Below, one piece after another: positions 24,145-35,548 of a stretch of 47,446 bases of DNA (the stretch's first letter is position 1; each line of letters starts with the position of its first letter). The DNA comes from Conidiobolus incongruus B7586 (Eukaryota > Entomophthoromycota > Entomophthoromycetes > Entomophthorales > Conidiobolaceae): the NCBI GenBank assembly GCA_000697335.1, contig JNEM01014484.1:1-47446 (forward strand), written 5' to 3'. The notes beneath the pieces are model-generated. The model saw only the letters and a program-made list of their open reading frames with translations, searched no databases and was not told the origin of the DNA. The position numbers and the translations under genes were made by a program.

Positions 24145-25551
24145 TTATAAATATAAATCATTAATAGTATTGGAATAGTAATTGTAGTGCTTTGGTAAAT
24201 TCAAAGGATTAAAAATGATACAACCAAAACTATAACCAAATTCAAACCTCCATTGGCATTGGAAGTTCCAATTAATACATTTGAACTGGTTTCGTAACGC
24301 TTGAATGTCTTCAGCCGACCTATTGAAAGTATTGAAGATTGAAAAATATATCATATTTTTAAACTGATCTTTAAAGTCAATTAAATCAACGTTGAATTCT
24401 AAATTTTCTAAACATAATTGCTCTAATTTATCTTTGCACTGGAATTGAGTTTGGAAAAATTTGGATGAGTTAAATTTGTTTGCGCCTAGTGATAGTAGTT
24501 TTAAATTTGGACAGTTCATACCAATCAAATCTACTTCAAGTTGAGTAATCTCTTCCAAATAAAGCACCAGTGTTGTCAATTTCTTGCATCCCAATAGCAA
24601 TGAATGGATCGATGGGAGAGAGATCATTGGTGTAAAGCAAAGTTTAAACTCTGTTAAATTAACAAGATTTCCAAATTCAAAATAAATAGGTGTTTCAAGT
24701 GGAGTATGATAATTCGCGAAAAGCTTGATTTTATCCAATCGAATGGTTTGTTTCTTCCAAGGTAGATTGGACACAATGTTATCAAGGGTAGAGACCAGCA
24801 TAGAATGGTATCTTAGTGAAATGGTATCAAGTTGGGGATTGTGATCTATCGTTGACTCAAATTGGCTAATCCCCGAGACTTCGAACCTTCTCTTCCATAT
24901 AAATTGTTTAAAGCTATGAATTTGTGAATAAAATGGAATTAATATGGATTGTGCATTATTTGTAATAGCTAGAGATTCTATACAATTTTTAGTAAACCAG
25001 AGATCTTTAGGAAAGTCGAAGTAATCGTGGAATGTATTAATATTGAGAACTTTTAAGCTAGAAGGAAATAATGGCTTAGGTGATTCCTCCCAATCCGAAT
25101 CCATTTCTAAAATTACATTTTTTATCACTAACTCTGACAAGTTATTTAGAACATGAGTTAAATCTGAGAATAACGTAAGGCACATTGTAGTATTATTTAA
25201 CTGAATACTTGTTACCGAATTAAAGTGATTGGACAAAATAATAGGAAGATTGAGTGTAAATCGTCCCGATATATTTAAACTTTTCGTATATTGAAGATAA
25301 TCGGATAGAGTCTTAACTAAAGTAGAAATATATATTTCGCTAGGTGTGAAATAAGGTAACTGGTATCTCCTCCAAAAAGCAGTATCGGAATACGGAATTA
25401 AATTCAGATGCTCAAAAACAACTGGTGATAGTCTTCTGCTCCATGATTTGCAAACCAAACGAAAACCTTTTAAATATTTAATATCCAAATAATCTAAAGA
25501 AAAATATAGTATTAAGGTAGCTACAGATTTTAAATTATCTGGATCTGTCAT
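24145..25551 (-). CDS. F-box-like protein with degenerate leucine-rich repeats
   Basis: Single-exon gene of 468 residues. The first 45 residues fit a divergent F-box (LILYFSLDYLDIKYLKGFRLVCKSWSRR), the part that binds Skp1 in SCF ubiquitin ligases. The remainder has irregular leucine-rich repeats: TKSLNISGRF, LKVLNINTFHD, LTEFKLCFTPMISLPSI, LTTLVLYLEEITQLEVDL, NLKLLSLGANKF, LEQLCLENLEF. By analogy these would hold a substrate. Large families of such single-exon F-box/LRR proteins are typical of Entomophthoromycotina as I know them. The substrate is unknown. Start: the first ATG, giving MTDPDNLK directly ahead of the F-box. Confidence 0.8.
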   Translation of the reverse strand: MTDPDNLKSVATLILYFSLDYLDIKYLKGFRLVCKSWSRRLSPVVFEHLNLIPYSDTAFWRRYQLPYFTPSEIYISTLVKTLSDYLQYTKSLNISGRFTLNLPIILSNHFNSVTSIQLNNTTMCLTLFSDLTHVLNNLSELVIKNVILEMDSDWEESPKPLFPSSLKVLNINTFHDYFDFPKDLWFTKNCIESLAITNNAQSILIPFYSQIHSFKQFIWKRRFEVSGISQFESTIDHNPQLDTISLRYHSMLVSTLDNIVSNLPWKKQTIRLDKIKLFANYHTPLETPIYFEFGNLVNLTEFKLCFTPMISLPSIHSLLLGCKKLTTLVLYLEEITQLEVDLIGMNCPNLKLLSLGANKFNSSKFFQTQFQCKDKLEQLCLENLEFNVDLIDFKDQFKNMIYFSIFNTFNRSAEDIQALRNQFKCINWNFQCQWRFEFGYSFGCIIFNPLNLPKHYNYYSNTINDLYL

Positions 25552-27985
25552 TGTATAAAATTGTATTTATCAATTAAAGATTGATTCTAATTGATTAAAA
25601 AATCAAAACTATAAACATGATATCTATTGCATCATAATTTTCTCCATTAATCTTAGAGATGATTTCATAATTTGGCAAATTTTTGGAATTAATGCCCATA
25701 TATGATAGCAGATCAAGCCCCTTATCCTCAGCGAGTAGCTCGATATATTTGGAAAAGAATAATTTTATTGACCTAAACTAAGATATATTCATCATAGGTA
25801 ATTAATTGGTCACAAGTTTATTTATCACTGTTATGTTTATTAAAATTGGGCTTGCTTACATGAATCATTAGTCTCTTTCATCTCTGATTTAACAAAAAAA
25901 AATGGATATTGCCAAGATGAAAAGGTTCCAATGTATGAAAAAACTCCTAAAAATGCTGTATTTAACCCAGTATCATACTAATAACTAGTACGATATTAAA
26001 GACACCGCCTAGAAGCTAAATATGTATATATCATTTTGTCGTGGATTTCAAAATATTATACGAATAAATTAGAATAAAACTTAATATGAATAATATGTTC
26101 AAATATTTCTGATTTATTGTAATTATTTTTGCAAAAGTAATCATTCTTTTAATATGGGGTTTGTTATAAAATTATTATTGCACGGAACATTGAAATAATT
26201 AATAAAGAAAATTTTCACATAATTTAGATATAAACTAATAAAATTTTTAAATAATAATGATATTATATTCAATACAATACCACTATTATTTAATAATTTC
26301 GATGAATTAGAATAATAAATGAAACATCCAAATAAATTCTAATTAAAATCTCATTATCATCCTATTGGTTTTTCAGATTTTGATTTTTCAAAATATTTAT
26401 ATATAAAATATTAATTATTGATAAGATATGAGTTAGGAAATTATATAATTAACACGAATTTCATTATTTATAATTAATTTCTAGATAAAACAGCGTATAT
26501 TAAATAAATATATTTAATCATTGTAATATACTAATAATGGTAAAAAGTAATTAAATTAACCTAACAATTAAAAAACATGAGAATAAATAAAATAGCAATA
26601 TAATTAATAATATTTTAAATAATAGTAAATAAGTGTTGATTTAATCAAAAACCTTCAAACAGCAATATAATTAATCTTATTATTTAACAAAATTGATTAT
26701 AAAGCAAATGGCTATATATGTATATAAATTAAAATAGCTATTATTATTTTCATTTTAATTTCATTGGTTTATTAATTCAACATTTCGTTTTGAATAGTTG
26801 AAATAATTAAATATTTAGAATATATATCAAAATAAATAAGCTTAATTCGATGATATTTTGAAAATCATTTAAATTATGAATTTGAATAATCAGTTCAAGA
26901 TAATTTAAATTAGAATAAAATAAAACATTATTGCCGTTAGTATGTTTCCAAATTTTGTAGCCTTAAAAAATTAAAAAAATAATTGATATAATAGCAAAAA
27001 ATCAAAGAAATTAAAACTTTTAATATCAGTATTGATTTCTTAAGGTATATTATTTAATATTTTCAGTTGGTAATAAGATGAAAAATATACTTATATCATA
27101 GTTTGAAAATTTGAAATCAATTAAATATTCATCAAAATATCAAATAAACATATATTTTTAGATTTTTTTAAATAAAAGTTCACTTGTAAAAAACATTAGT
27201 ACTAAACTTTAAATATTTTTATCCCTAATGTTAACTGATCTTCGTTTAAAACAGTATAGCTATAGCAAAAAATATTTATCATCTAATGCAGTTAAATATA
27301 AAAAATAATATAATAAGATATATATATATATATATAGTAAGTGTTATTTACTAAATTTAATATTGGCTTTTGTACCTATGCTTAGTGTGCTATTAAAATA
27401 TTACTCAATTAAAAGCTAAATAGTACTCTTGAAGATATAATAAAACGGCCACATCAAAAGAATTGATCAAATATTCTGATTCATGATTGATGTTAGATAT
27501 CTTAAAATAATTCCATATTGTCAGATCAGTAATAAATCTAGTGATTTGATTTGAAAGAGACTTTAAATATATTGTATATAAAAATTAAGATATCAATGCC
27601 ATATAAATTAAAGATCAAGTGAAAGAACATTGAACTATATCCCAATATATATCAACACAAATTTAAACATTGAATGAACGACTTTTCAAGTTGAAATATA
27701 AATGATCAATCGAAAAAATTGTAAGTAAAAATTATTGAAGGAAACTAAAAAATTTAGTCAAACCTAAGATATAAAAACAAAAACATTAAAAAATGAAATA
27801 TCGAAAAGAAAATCAGGATATACTTGGGAAATGTAAACTGTAGTATATTCATTGAATTACAAATAATAGATTAATATGATAATTCTATCTTGGAGAACCG
27901 AAATGCTAGGATGGACGCTTCGGGGATACTTTGACAAACTTTATTGACTAAGTCAAAGAAATGTATATATATTGGTTATAGGTGC
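25552..27985. other. AT-rich intergenic region
   Basis: No intact gene is seen. The left 430 nt contain coding-like relics (listed separately). The remainder to the RPS9 3' end is A/T-dominated; a TA tract lies at 27318-27336. The last 110 nt are GC-richer and are probably RPS9 3' UTR. Confidence 0.55.
25595..25977 (-). pseudogene. Relic or fragment of an unrecognised gene
   Basis: Two minus-strand segments look coding. The upstream one, 25977-25840, reads YDTGLNTAFLGVFSYIGTFS then SSWQYPFFFVKSEMKETNDS and stops. The downstream one, 25771-25595, reads KLFFSKYIELLAEDKGLDLL then SYMGINSKNLPNYEIISKIN and stops. A donor (GTAAGC) and acceptors (TTAG) lie between them, but the junctions I tried put the second part out of frame or into a stop. 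No start codon fits the first part. It may be a broken gene or two unrelated remnants; the family is unknown. Confidence 0.3.
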
Positions 27986-28864
27986 TTATTCTTCATCGGC
28001 ATCTTCGTCACCACCTTCAGCAGCCTTTTGACGTCTGCGCTTGACACGACCGGGACGACCACCACCGTAGGGAGAGTTAAGGGCGAAGTCAATGTGCTTT
28101 TGAGAATCCAAACGGACAACAAAAGAGGGAACATTGACAACTTGCTTACCAACACTATAAAATAATAAATATGGCGAAACTATAGGGTATTAGTATATAG
28201 ACTTACCGAATGTGACGTTGACGGATCAAGACACGAGCGTGGTGAATGGACTTAGCCAAACCAAGCTTGAAGACTTGGGTTTGGAGACGACGTTCCAAGA
28301 AATCTTCGATCTTGAGGGCAAGTACGTAATCGAGCTTGGCCTTTTCTTCGTCCAAGACACCAATACGGATGAGACGACGGATTAAGGCATTACCTTCGAA
28401 AAGACGACGGGGATCTTTTTCTTCAAGAGTTAAAAGTTCACGAGCAGCACGACGAATGTGGGAAAGGATCAAACCGATTCTCCAGATTTCGCGCTTGTTG
28501 CGGAGACCGTATTCACCGGCCAATTTGAGTTCTTGATCGAGACGCTCGGATTCGAAAGGACGACGAGGTACTTTGTAGGTCTTAGAATCTAATTAAAAGA
28601 AAAAACGGTAAAGCAGCTCCGACTAGGGTGCTTTCCTTTAAGATTAAGCAAGTGATTAAATCACATAAGTTCGTTCGTGTCCAGAAGAGCTGCTATATTT
28701 CTCTTCATGATATATTTATAATTATTAGTTTATATTTTATAAATTGTTGATCTTAAAAATATTGGATATAGGAAAACAGATCTGCAAACAGTAAGGATTA
28801 GTCTTACTGATACAATAGATTAGTTGGAGTAAATATATCATTGAATACAATTTCTGGGAGGCAT
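27986..28864 (-). CDS. RPS9: 40S ribosomal protein S9 (uS4)
   Basis: Three exons (28864-28849, 28588-28207, 28154-27986) give 188 residues, as in other eukaryotes. The start is set by homology: exon 1 is only 16 nt and encodes MPPRN plus one base, so the spliced N terminus reads [18 protein letters not shown], matching the family MxPRxYSKTYKxPRRPFE. uS4 motifs follow ([45 protein letters not shown]), then [18 protein letters not shown] and the acidic end GGDEDADEE. The protein binds 18S rRNA near the mRNA entry of the small subunit. Intron 2 is 52 nt, but intron 1 is 260 nt and holds hairpins. The gene diverges from RPL21, with 493 bp between start codons. Confidence 0.96.
28589..28848 (-). 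promoter_or_regulatory. Long structured first intron of RPS9
   Basis: This 260-nt intron is about four to five times the length of every other intron modelled in the window. Near its 5' end is a perfect hairpin: CAGTAAG (28809-28803), loop ACTAATC, CTTACTG (28795-28789). A GC-richer domain near its 3' end is closed by AGCAGCTC (28694-28687) with GAGCTGCT (28619-28612), and contains an inner GTGAT/ATCAC hairpin. A TTTGCAG acceptor-like site follows the first hairpin. Yeast RPS9 introns are known to mediate autoregulation, and ribosomal-protein introns often host snoRNAs. Which, if either, applies here is open. Confidence 0.45.
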
Positions 28865-29357
28865 GTTGGAAGAACCGAGGCCTGTGTCAGATTTTACAAA
28901 GGCAGAAAGAGGGCTAAAGTATCAAATTTATTGCTACCTTTTAATGGGTTTTTTTAAGTGTAAAAATTTTCAGTTGATTTGATCAATCCCATATTTTTAA
29001 AAATCTTCAACTTAGTAAAAAAATTTTTATACAACAAATGGAGAGGGTGTGACATTTTGATCAATCGCTATTCGTCCAATTACTTCAATTGACCAATCAC
29101 CGTGCTCTTCGAACTTTGAAAAATTTTTGCTAAGTTGCTGAGTTGTGAATGAAAAAATTGAGATTACAACATATAGTCTAATGTTTCTATTAGCCAAATC
29201 TCCCTTTTACTTTTAGTACACGGCTTGATCTTGTCCTTTTTACTTAAGTAAGAATTAGGTACACGAAAGAGTCAACTCATAAAAAATCAGTTTGACTTGA
29301 TCATTTTATCCATAATCAATAAATCCTTGATACTAATTTGTATTTTGATTAGTCACA
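28865..29357. promoter_or_regulatory. Shared divergent promoter of RPS9 and RPL21
   Basis: These 493 bp separate the start codons of two divergently transcribed ribosomal-protein genes and must contain both promoters. The RPS9 side has a pyrimidine-rich tract just before its ATG (AGCCCTCTTTCTGCC on the minus strand). The RPL21 side has CTCCCTTTTACTTTTAG. A CCAAT pentamer is present (GACCAATCACCG near 29092). No consensus Rap1 or similar site is recognised. Confidence 0.55.
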
Positions 29358-29949
29358 ATGCCTCACTCCTTCGGTTATCGTGCCCGTACTCGCTCTATGT
29401 TCTCTCGCAACTTCCGCGAGAAGGGTCAAATTAAATTGTCTACTTACCTCAAGGTCTACAAGGTCGGTGACATTGTTGACATCAAGGCCAACGGTGCTGT
29501 CCACAAGGGTATGCCCCACAAGTACTACCACGGTAAGACTGGTATTGTTTACAACGTTACCAAGACCTCCGTCGGTGTTATCTGCCACAAGCGTGTTGGT
29601 AACCGCTACATCGAAAAGCGTGTCAACCTCCGCATTGAACACGTTAAGCACTCCAAGTGCCGTGATGATTTCTTGAAGCGTGTCAAGCTCAACGCTGAAC
29701 TCCGTGCCAAGGCCAAGGAATCCGGTGGTAAACTAAATCTCAAATGATCAACAAAATTTCGAAATTTTAACGTCATTATTTTAGAACAAATCAACTTGAA
29801 GCGTCAACCCGAAGGTCCTCGTCCTGCTCACTTCGTCTCTTCCAAGAACAACGCCCCCACTACCGTTACTCCTCTTCCCTACGAAAGTAATATTTTATCA
29901 AGAAATATTCAAATTCTCAATACTAACTTTATTTTTAGTCCTTATCTAA
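29358..29949 (+). CDS. RPL21: 60S ribosomal protein L21 (eL21)
   Basis: Exons 29358-29727, 29785-29886 and 29939-29949 (introns 57 and 52 nt) give 160 residues, the same length as yeast Rpl21. The sequence is unmistakable: MPHSFGYRARTRSMFSRNF, LSTYLKVYKVGDIVDIKANG, HKYYHGKTGIVYNVTKTSVG, VNLRIEHVKHSKCR. The C terminus TPLPYEILI corresponds to the family's ending (yeast APVAYETFI) and is completed by an 11-nt last exon that holds only eight coding bases and the stop. Intron 2 has a TACTAAC branch site. The first donor was set as GTGgtaaac to keep the frame into EQINLKRQP. Strong codon bias is consistent with high expression. Confidence 0.97.
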
Positions 29950-31861
29950 GCTGTATGGTCATTGGCTTGTATATCGATGGAATAAAAGTGACATCAATCT
30001 CACAAATTCATTCACCTATTTTCATAGATCTAATTCGCTAACTTTATTACATTTTATTAGTTGGGACAGTTTCGTGTTTGGCTTACTCACAACAGACCCC
30101 AAGTATTATTTCGAATATAATATATGCCCAAAATTCCTCGCTTTGTTCCGAATTTTTATTTTTCAAAGAAATCATAGATCTTTCGTTTGTAACCCTCCAT
30201 ATCTGTTTCAAGGGAATTTACCACTATTCAAGTCATGTTTCTGATCCCACTTTTCTGATTCCCTATTGATCTTGATTTTTGTTTTCTAATTTATTATTGT
30301 ATTCATAATTTGCTCTATCTTTACCCTTTTCTTCAAAACCATTGACTTCATATATTTTTATTATATACCTTTCGATTAATTATTTTCTAGATTCTTTTTC
30401 ATCTTTTCCTAGTTGTTACTTTCTTTTCATTAGTCTTGGTTTTCACCCTCTTTTGATATCTCAAATTTTTATCAATATTATCCAATTTTAGTCCTAAAAA
30501 CGAAATTTTAGTACCAATATACTAAATTATTTTAAATTTATCCTAGATATATTATTTTAACCCTTAATTCATTTTTACGTATTCTATTTACCAATTTTCA
30601 AATTCTACAAAACCATATTTCATAGTGTCATAAATATATTTGTTACATAATATCATATTTTTATTTACATATCAATCTAATTTAAAAATAATATTTGAAT
30701 TATTTTGTTATCATATTCATATATTGATAAACATGAATATCAACAAAACTTAATACCTGTATTATTTTTATACATCAATTTAATCATTAAGATCAAATTG
30801 TTTTGTAATACATTTTAACTCTTTTACATTTAATAATTGTAATAATCATAATATGTAAAATATTCCTCTATAGCAATATAACATTGATATTTTTTTTACA
30901 ACTCATCCTACTGATCTTAATTTCAATCATTAAAAATATTTTTGACTTGAGGCTTTGATTCATCAGCTTTAATATTAAACAATTAATTTTCAATTTTTTG
31001 ATTGATTATATTTATGGTAATAATATATTTTGTATGATTAATTTAAGACAAAGTGCTAATTATTTTTACAACATACGATATACCAATAGTTTATGTAATA
31101 TATTCATCTAAATTATTTAATATTAATTAATAGTAATATTTATTTAAAATAATCAATTTATTGATAACATTAGTTAATAAACATAATTTGTAATAAATTA
31201 ATCATATATTTTATTATTTGATTGAATATCTAATATCTAATATCTAATATTTAATGAAATTATATTGTTTATTCAGTATATTTTTTCATTGCATTTATAA
31301 AAATTGTAATACTTTTATTAATATATAACCATTAAATTAATTGATTGATTTAAATAATCTTTAACTTGAGGTTTTTAAATTTAATAATTTCAAATATTCA
31401 AGTATTAGGCTAAGCAGATAATAGACATGAGAATTCAAATATAAAGATTATTCCAAAATTTATAACTTACTATTAACTTTTTTGAGATTATATCTTGGGA
31501 TATCAATATTTGATAAATTAAATTCAAATACTAAATTGACAAATATAACAAATAATACCAAATTTTAAATGTTAATTTGGTTAAATCAAAACTAAAATTA
31601 AAGAATCAAAATAACAGTGTATTATGGGATATTGCTTTGATAATGATTCTATAAAATTAATAGATTAAAATGACGCAAGCAGTACACCAATTCAATTTTT
31701 ATCTAAAAAACAATTAATCATTCATTTAACATTTCTCTTTGAAAATATTTTTTGATAAAAAATAAGTTATATATATCAAAAGATATTTAAATTTAATCAG
31801 TATAGCTATTAAAATTATTGAGACCACTATTTAAATCAGCAGTAATAAAATTTGTAACAAT
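29950..31861. other. Intergenic region with a pyrimidine-biased part
   Basis: No gene recognised. 30.06-30.61 kb is markedly T- and C-rich on the plus strand and less AT-rich than the following kilobase; short open frames there (29796-30041 is largely RPL21 intron and exon in another frame; 30078-30269) have no recognisable content. 30.6-31.8 kb is ordinary A/T-dominated DNA. Confidence 0.5.
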
Positions 31862-33353
31862 ATGTCGGATGGTAAATTAGTTAAGATGGAGAAAGATTAC
31901 TCCAACGAAGTCGATCAACTTTTAAATCAAGTTCAATCTCTTGTCCAAGTAACTTATTTTAACCTTTTATGATTTTCAATAAATTAATATTTTTTTAGGA
32001 TGGTCAAATTGAACAAGCTTTAGAAAAAATTTTATCTTTGGAAAAACAGACTAGAAATGTAATTATTTATTTATTTAGAAGGTTTTATAGGTTTATTAAT
32101 ATTATTTTAGGGTGCCGATTTGGCTTCAACCACTAGACTTTTGGTCACTTCCGTAGACGTCTGTCGTGGTGCTAATTTATGGGCTCGTTTGAATGAAATC
32201 GTTATCCTTTTGTCTAAGAAACACGGTCAACTCAAGCAGGTAACATTATAATATTTTGTCCAATTACTTAATATTAACTATGTTATAGGCTATTGTTTCT
32301 ATGATTCAAAAAGCTATGTCCTATTTAGACGAAACCCCTGATATGGAAACTAAGCTTCAGTTAATTAACACTCTTCGCCAAGTAACGGAAGGAAAAATCT
32401 ATGTTGAGGTTGAAAGAGCTCGCGTCACTCTTTATTTAGCCAAAATCCACGAAAATGAAGGCAAGGTTTCCGAAGCTGCTGATATTTTACAAGAGCTTCA
32501 AGTTGAAACTTTTGGTTCAATGGAAAAGAGAGAAAAGACAGAATTCTTGCTTGAACAGATGAGATTATGTCTCGCTAATCAGGATTATGTACGCACATTA
32601 ATTATCTCTAGAAAGATTGGTCTCAATTTCTTCAAAGATGAAGCTAACCATGATCTCAAATTAAGATACTATGATCTTATGATCCAATATGCTTCACATG
32701 AGAATAACTATTTGGATATTTCCAAACATTATTTGGAAATCTATAACACTCCTTCTGTACAAGCTGATGAATCCAAGAGAAAACAATCTTTAGAGCAAGC
32801 CTTGATTTTCGCTATGCTTTCTCCTTATGACAATGAGCAAAGCGATTTAATCCATCGCATCATGCAAGACCCCTATTTGGAAAAATCTCCCCAACACAAA
32901 GAATTAGGTACCAGCTTCACCACTATCGAACTCATCAGATGGCCACGTCTCGAAGAGCTTTATGGTAAGACTCTCCTCTCCATAGATCCCTTCGTTCGTG
33001 GCACCGAACAAGGCGCCAAGCGCTGGGATGATCTTCACAACCGAGTCATCGAACACAATATTCGAGTCATTGAGAAGTACTATACCCGCATTACTCTCAA
33101 CCGCATGACCGAACTCTTAGACCTAAGCCATGATCAAACTGAAGAAGTATTAGCCAAATTAGTTGTATCGAAGACCATCTACGCCAAAATCGACCGTCCC
33201 GCGGGTATCGTGAACTTTCAAGCTCCCAAGGATGCTAACACCATTCTCAACGAATGGACCCACGATATCAACAAATTGTTGTCCCTCGTGGAAAAGACCA
33301 ATCATCTCATCGCCAAGGAAGAGATGGTTCATAAGATTGTTGTTCGTAAGTAA
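31862..33353 (+). CDS. RPN5: 26S proteasome regulatory subunit RPN5 (PSMD12)
   Basis: Four exons (31862-31948, 31999-32058, 32111-32239, 32289-33353; introns 49-52 nt, all phase 0) give 446 residues, matching yeast Rpn5 (445). It is a scaffold subunit of the proteasome lid, which removes ubiquitin from substrates. The helical-repeat body is followed by a PCI domain in the C-terminal quarter (RVIEHNIRVIEKYYTRITLN, RMTELLDLSHDQTEEVLAKL, VSKTIYAKIDRPAGIVNF), ending in a helix (LSLVEKTNHLIAKEEMVHKI). The N terminus MSDGKLVKMEKDYSNEVD is in line with the family start. Codon use shifts to C-rich codons toward the 3' end, a mild internal asymmetry. Confidence 0.95.
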
Positions 33354-34325
33354 TTTATATTACTATATCATCTCTTTGTACCGTTGAATTTATAATCATT
33401 TTTATCTAATCAGTCAATATATTTTTCAAAATTGATTTTTTATTAACATTATTTTATCTATTCAGCTTTTTGTGAAGTAGTTATAATTTTTAGAATTAAT
33501 TATAATTAAAAGTTTGATATTTTCGAATCCTTAGATTATTGATAGCTAAATGTTTAGTTCATTTTTATATATTATTGATTTATTTGATATCGATATATAA
33601 TTGTCAATTGTAATTTATATCATAATAACTTATCTGGTAATTTTATATATTATCAAAATATCTATTATTAATTTTTTAAATATATTTTATCTTAACAAAA
33701 CTGTAATATAATGGCTAAATCAATTAATTTTTCATGAATAGTAAAAATATCCTAAATAGTTTACAAAGTTTATTCAATAGTCTGTTTATTATATTAAAAT
33801 GCTTTCCATTTATTAATTTCATTAGTGCTTAAATATTATTTTATTCATAAAATTATCTCCAAATTAAGATCTCATCAATATCGTTTTCAGCAGATTTTCT
33901 TGATGTGTTCATTCTTGAATATTTTGATCATGAATATATATATCGATCTGGAATTTTTACATTTGTGGTAAATACTTCTATTAACAAAAAATAAATGCAG
34001 TTTGATGCTAGTATAATTTTTAATAATGAAAACATCAATTTGAAAATACCTAATAATTAGCGTTATTGCATTATACTTGAAATCAAGTCAGTTCCAAAAT
34101 AAAATACTATTCCAAATAATAATTTACTTATTGAGCCACAAATTGAATATAAATTTTTCCATTAGATTGCTCTCTTGAAATAGGTTTTTATAATATTTTA
34201 ATTATATAAATTAAATTATAACTGTTTGAACAATTGCTAATTTTATTATCCGAATTTTGAATTAATAAGAATTTTACTAGTACAAAATATATTGTGTTGT
34301 TTTAAAAATAATATTTTGTTAATGT

Positions 34326-34351
34326 ATAATAATAATAATAATAATAATAAT
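34326..34351. repeat. AAT trinucleotide tract
   Basis: About eight consecutive ATA/AAT units without interruption in otherwise irregular AT-rich DNA. Confidence 0.8.
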
Positions 34352-34535
34352 TAAAATCAATAATATATAAGCAGTTATTTGGACAATAAATATATTCCAA
34401 AACTACAAAAACAATTAATTAATTATCTTCACTATTACATTATTTGCAATATTGAGATATAGTCAATATACTTTAATATATCAATGCTATTAGTAAATTT
34501 TATTGTGAGCATTTTCCAATGAATAATATAAATGT

Positions 34536-34564
<29 letters not shown>
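34536..34564. repeat. TA dinucleotide tract
   Basis: Alternating TA run of about 29 nt, the longest in the window. Confidence 0.8.
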
Positions 34565-34568
<4 letters not shown>

Positions 34569-35548
34569 AAATATATTTCATTCATCAACTCATATAATAG
34601 ATGGATATTTTAAGATTTCAATAATCAATAATTTAGGGTGTAATTTAATTAATTGTAAATTTTAAATATAAATGCCTGGTTATGAATTATGTATCACTAT
34701 AATTTATTACGGAACATGGAATTATATTACCAAAATATTATATCTTTTATAATATTGGTTACTGCAAAATGGCACCTGATTAAACCTAGCACTGGATAGG
34801 GAGTTTTGTTCATTCAAAAGAAAGCCAATAAATAGTCATTCTAAGGTTTGAACAAGTTAAAACAAAATAGATTAATTATTAATAATGTGTAATTTTTGAT
34901 ATGATATTATTTTAAAATTTTTAACTATGTTATTAAATAATTAAAATTCCATAATTTATCATGATACTTAATATCCAACTCGAACTTTAAAAACTTTGCC
35001 TTATATTAGTTAAAATTATAACTTGGATATTATATTCTGCTATAATTAATAAAATCAATATATCAAAGTAATTAATGAGTTTAATGACTTTTAAAACCTA
35101 AAAAATAATTAATTTCTTTAACTTTTTATTCTTAGGAACTAAATGATCCATAAAGGAGATTTTTTAACTCGAATTACATATCCTTCCAAGGAAAATATAT
35201 TATTCAATAATATAATATCACTATGATAAGATTATTCGAAGAGGTTGAGAATTATCTAAAATATTTCATATTATATAAACATTAATTAATAGCCATACAA
35301 TTATATATAATCGTTATATTTATTAAATTAATATCATATATAATTAATCTATAACCATTATTGAAATAATCTGAGATATCTGTAATTTCCACAAATTAAA
35401 ATATATAAACGTATTGCATCGTTATAAAAATATTACCAATAATTGTGGACATATTTTTAATAGAATATAATAATAGAAATAATAATGGTACGTGAAGATA
35501 GCTGGGATTAAATAGTGTCAAAACAATAATCTTTGCTACCAAAAATTC

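Larger units (their letters stand above)
33354..35541. other. AT-rich intergenic region
   Basis: No gene is seen between RPN5 and the tRNA-Ser-like pseudogene. It holds an AAT tract at about 34326-34351 and a TA tract at 34536-34564. Confidence 0.6.

Noticed and set aside
29349-29676. Overlapping ORFs on both strands within RPL21 exon 1
   Set aside because: Shadows of a highly biased ribosomal-protein gene; low-complexity translations.
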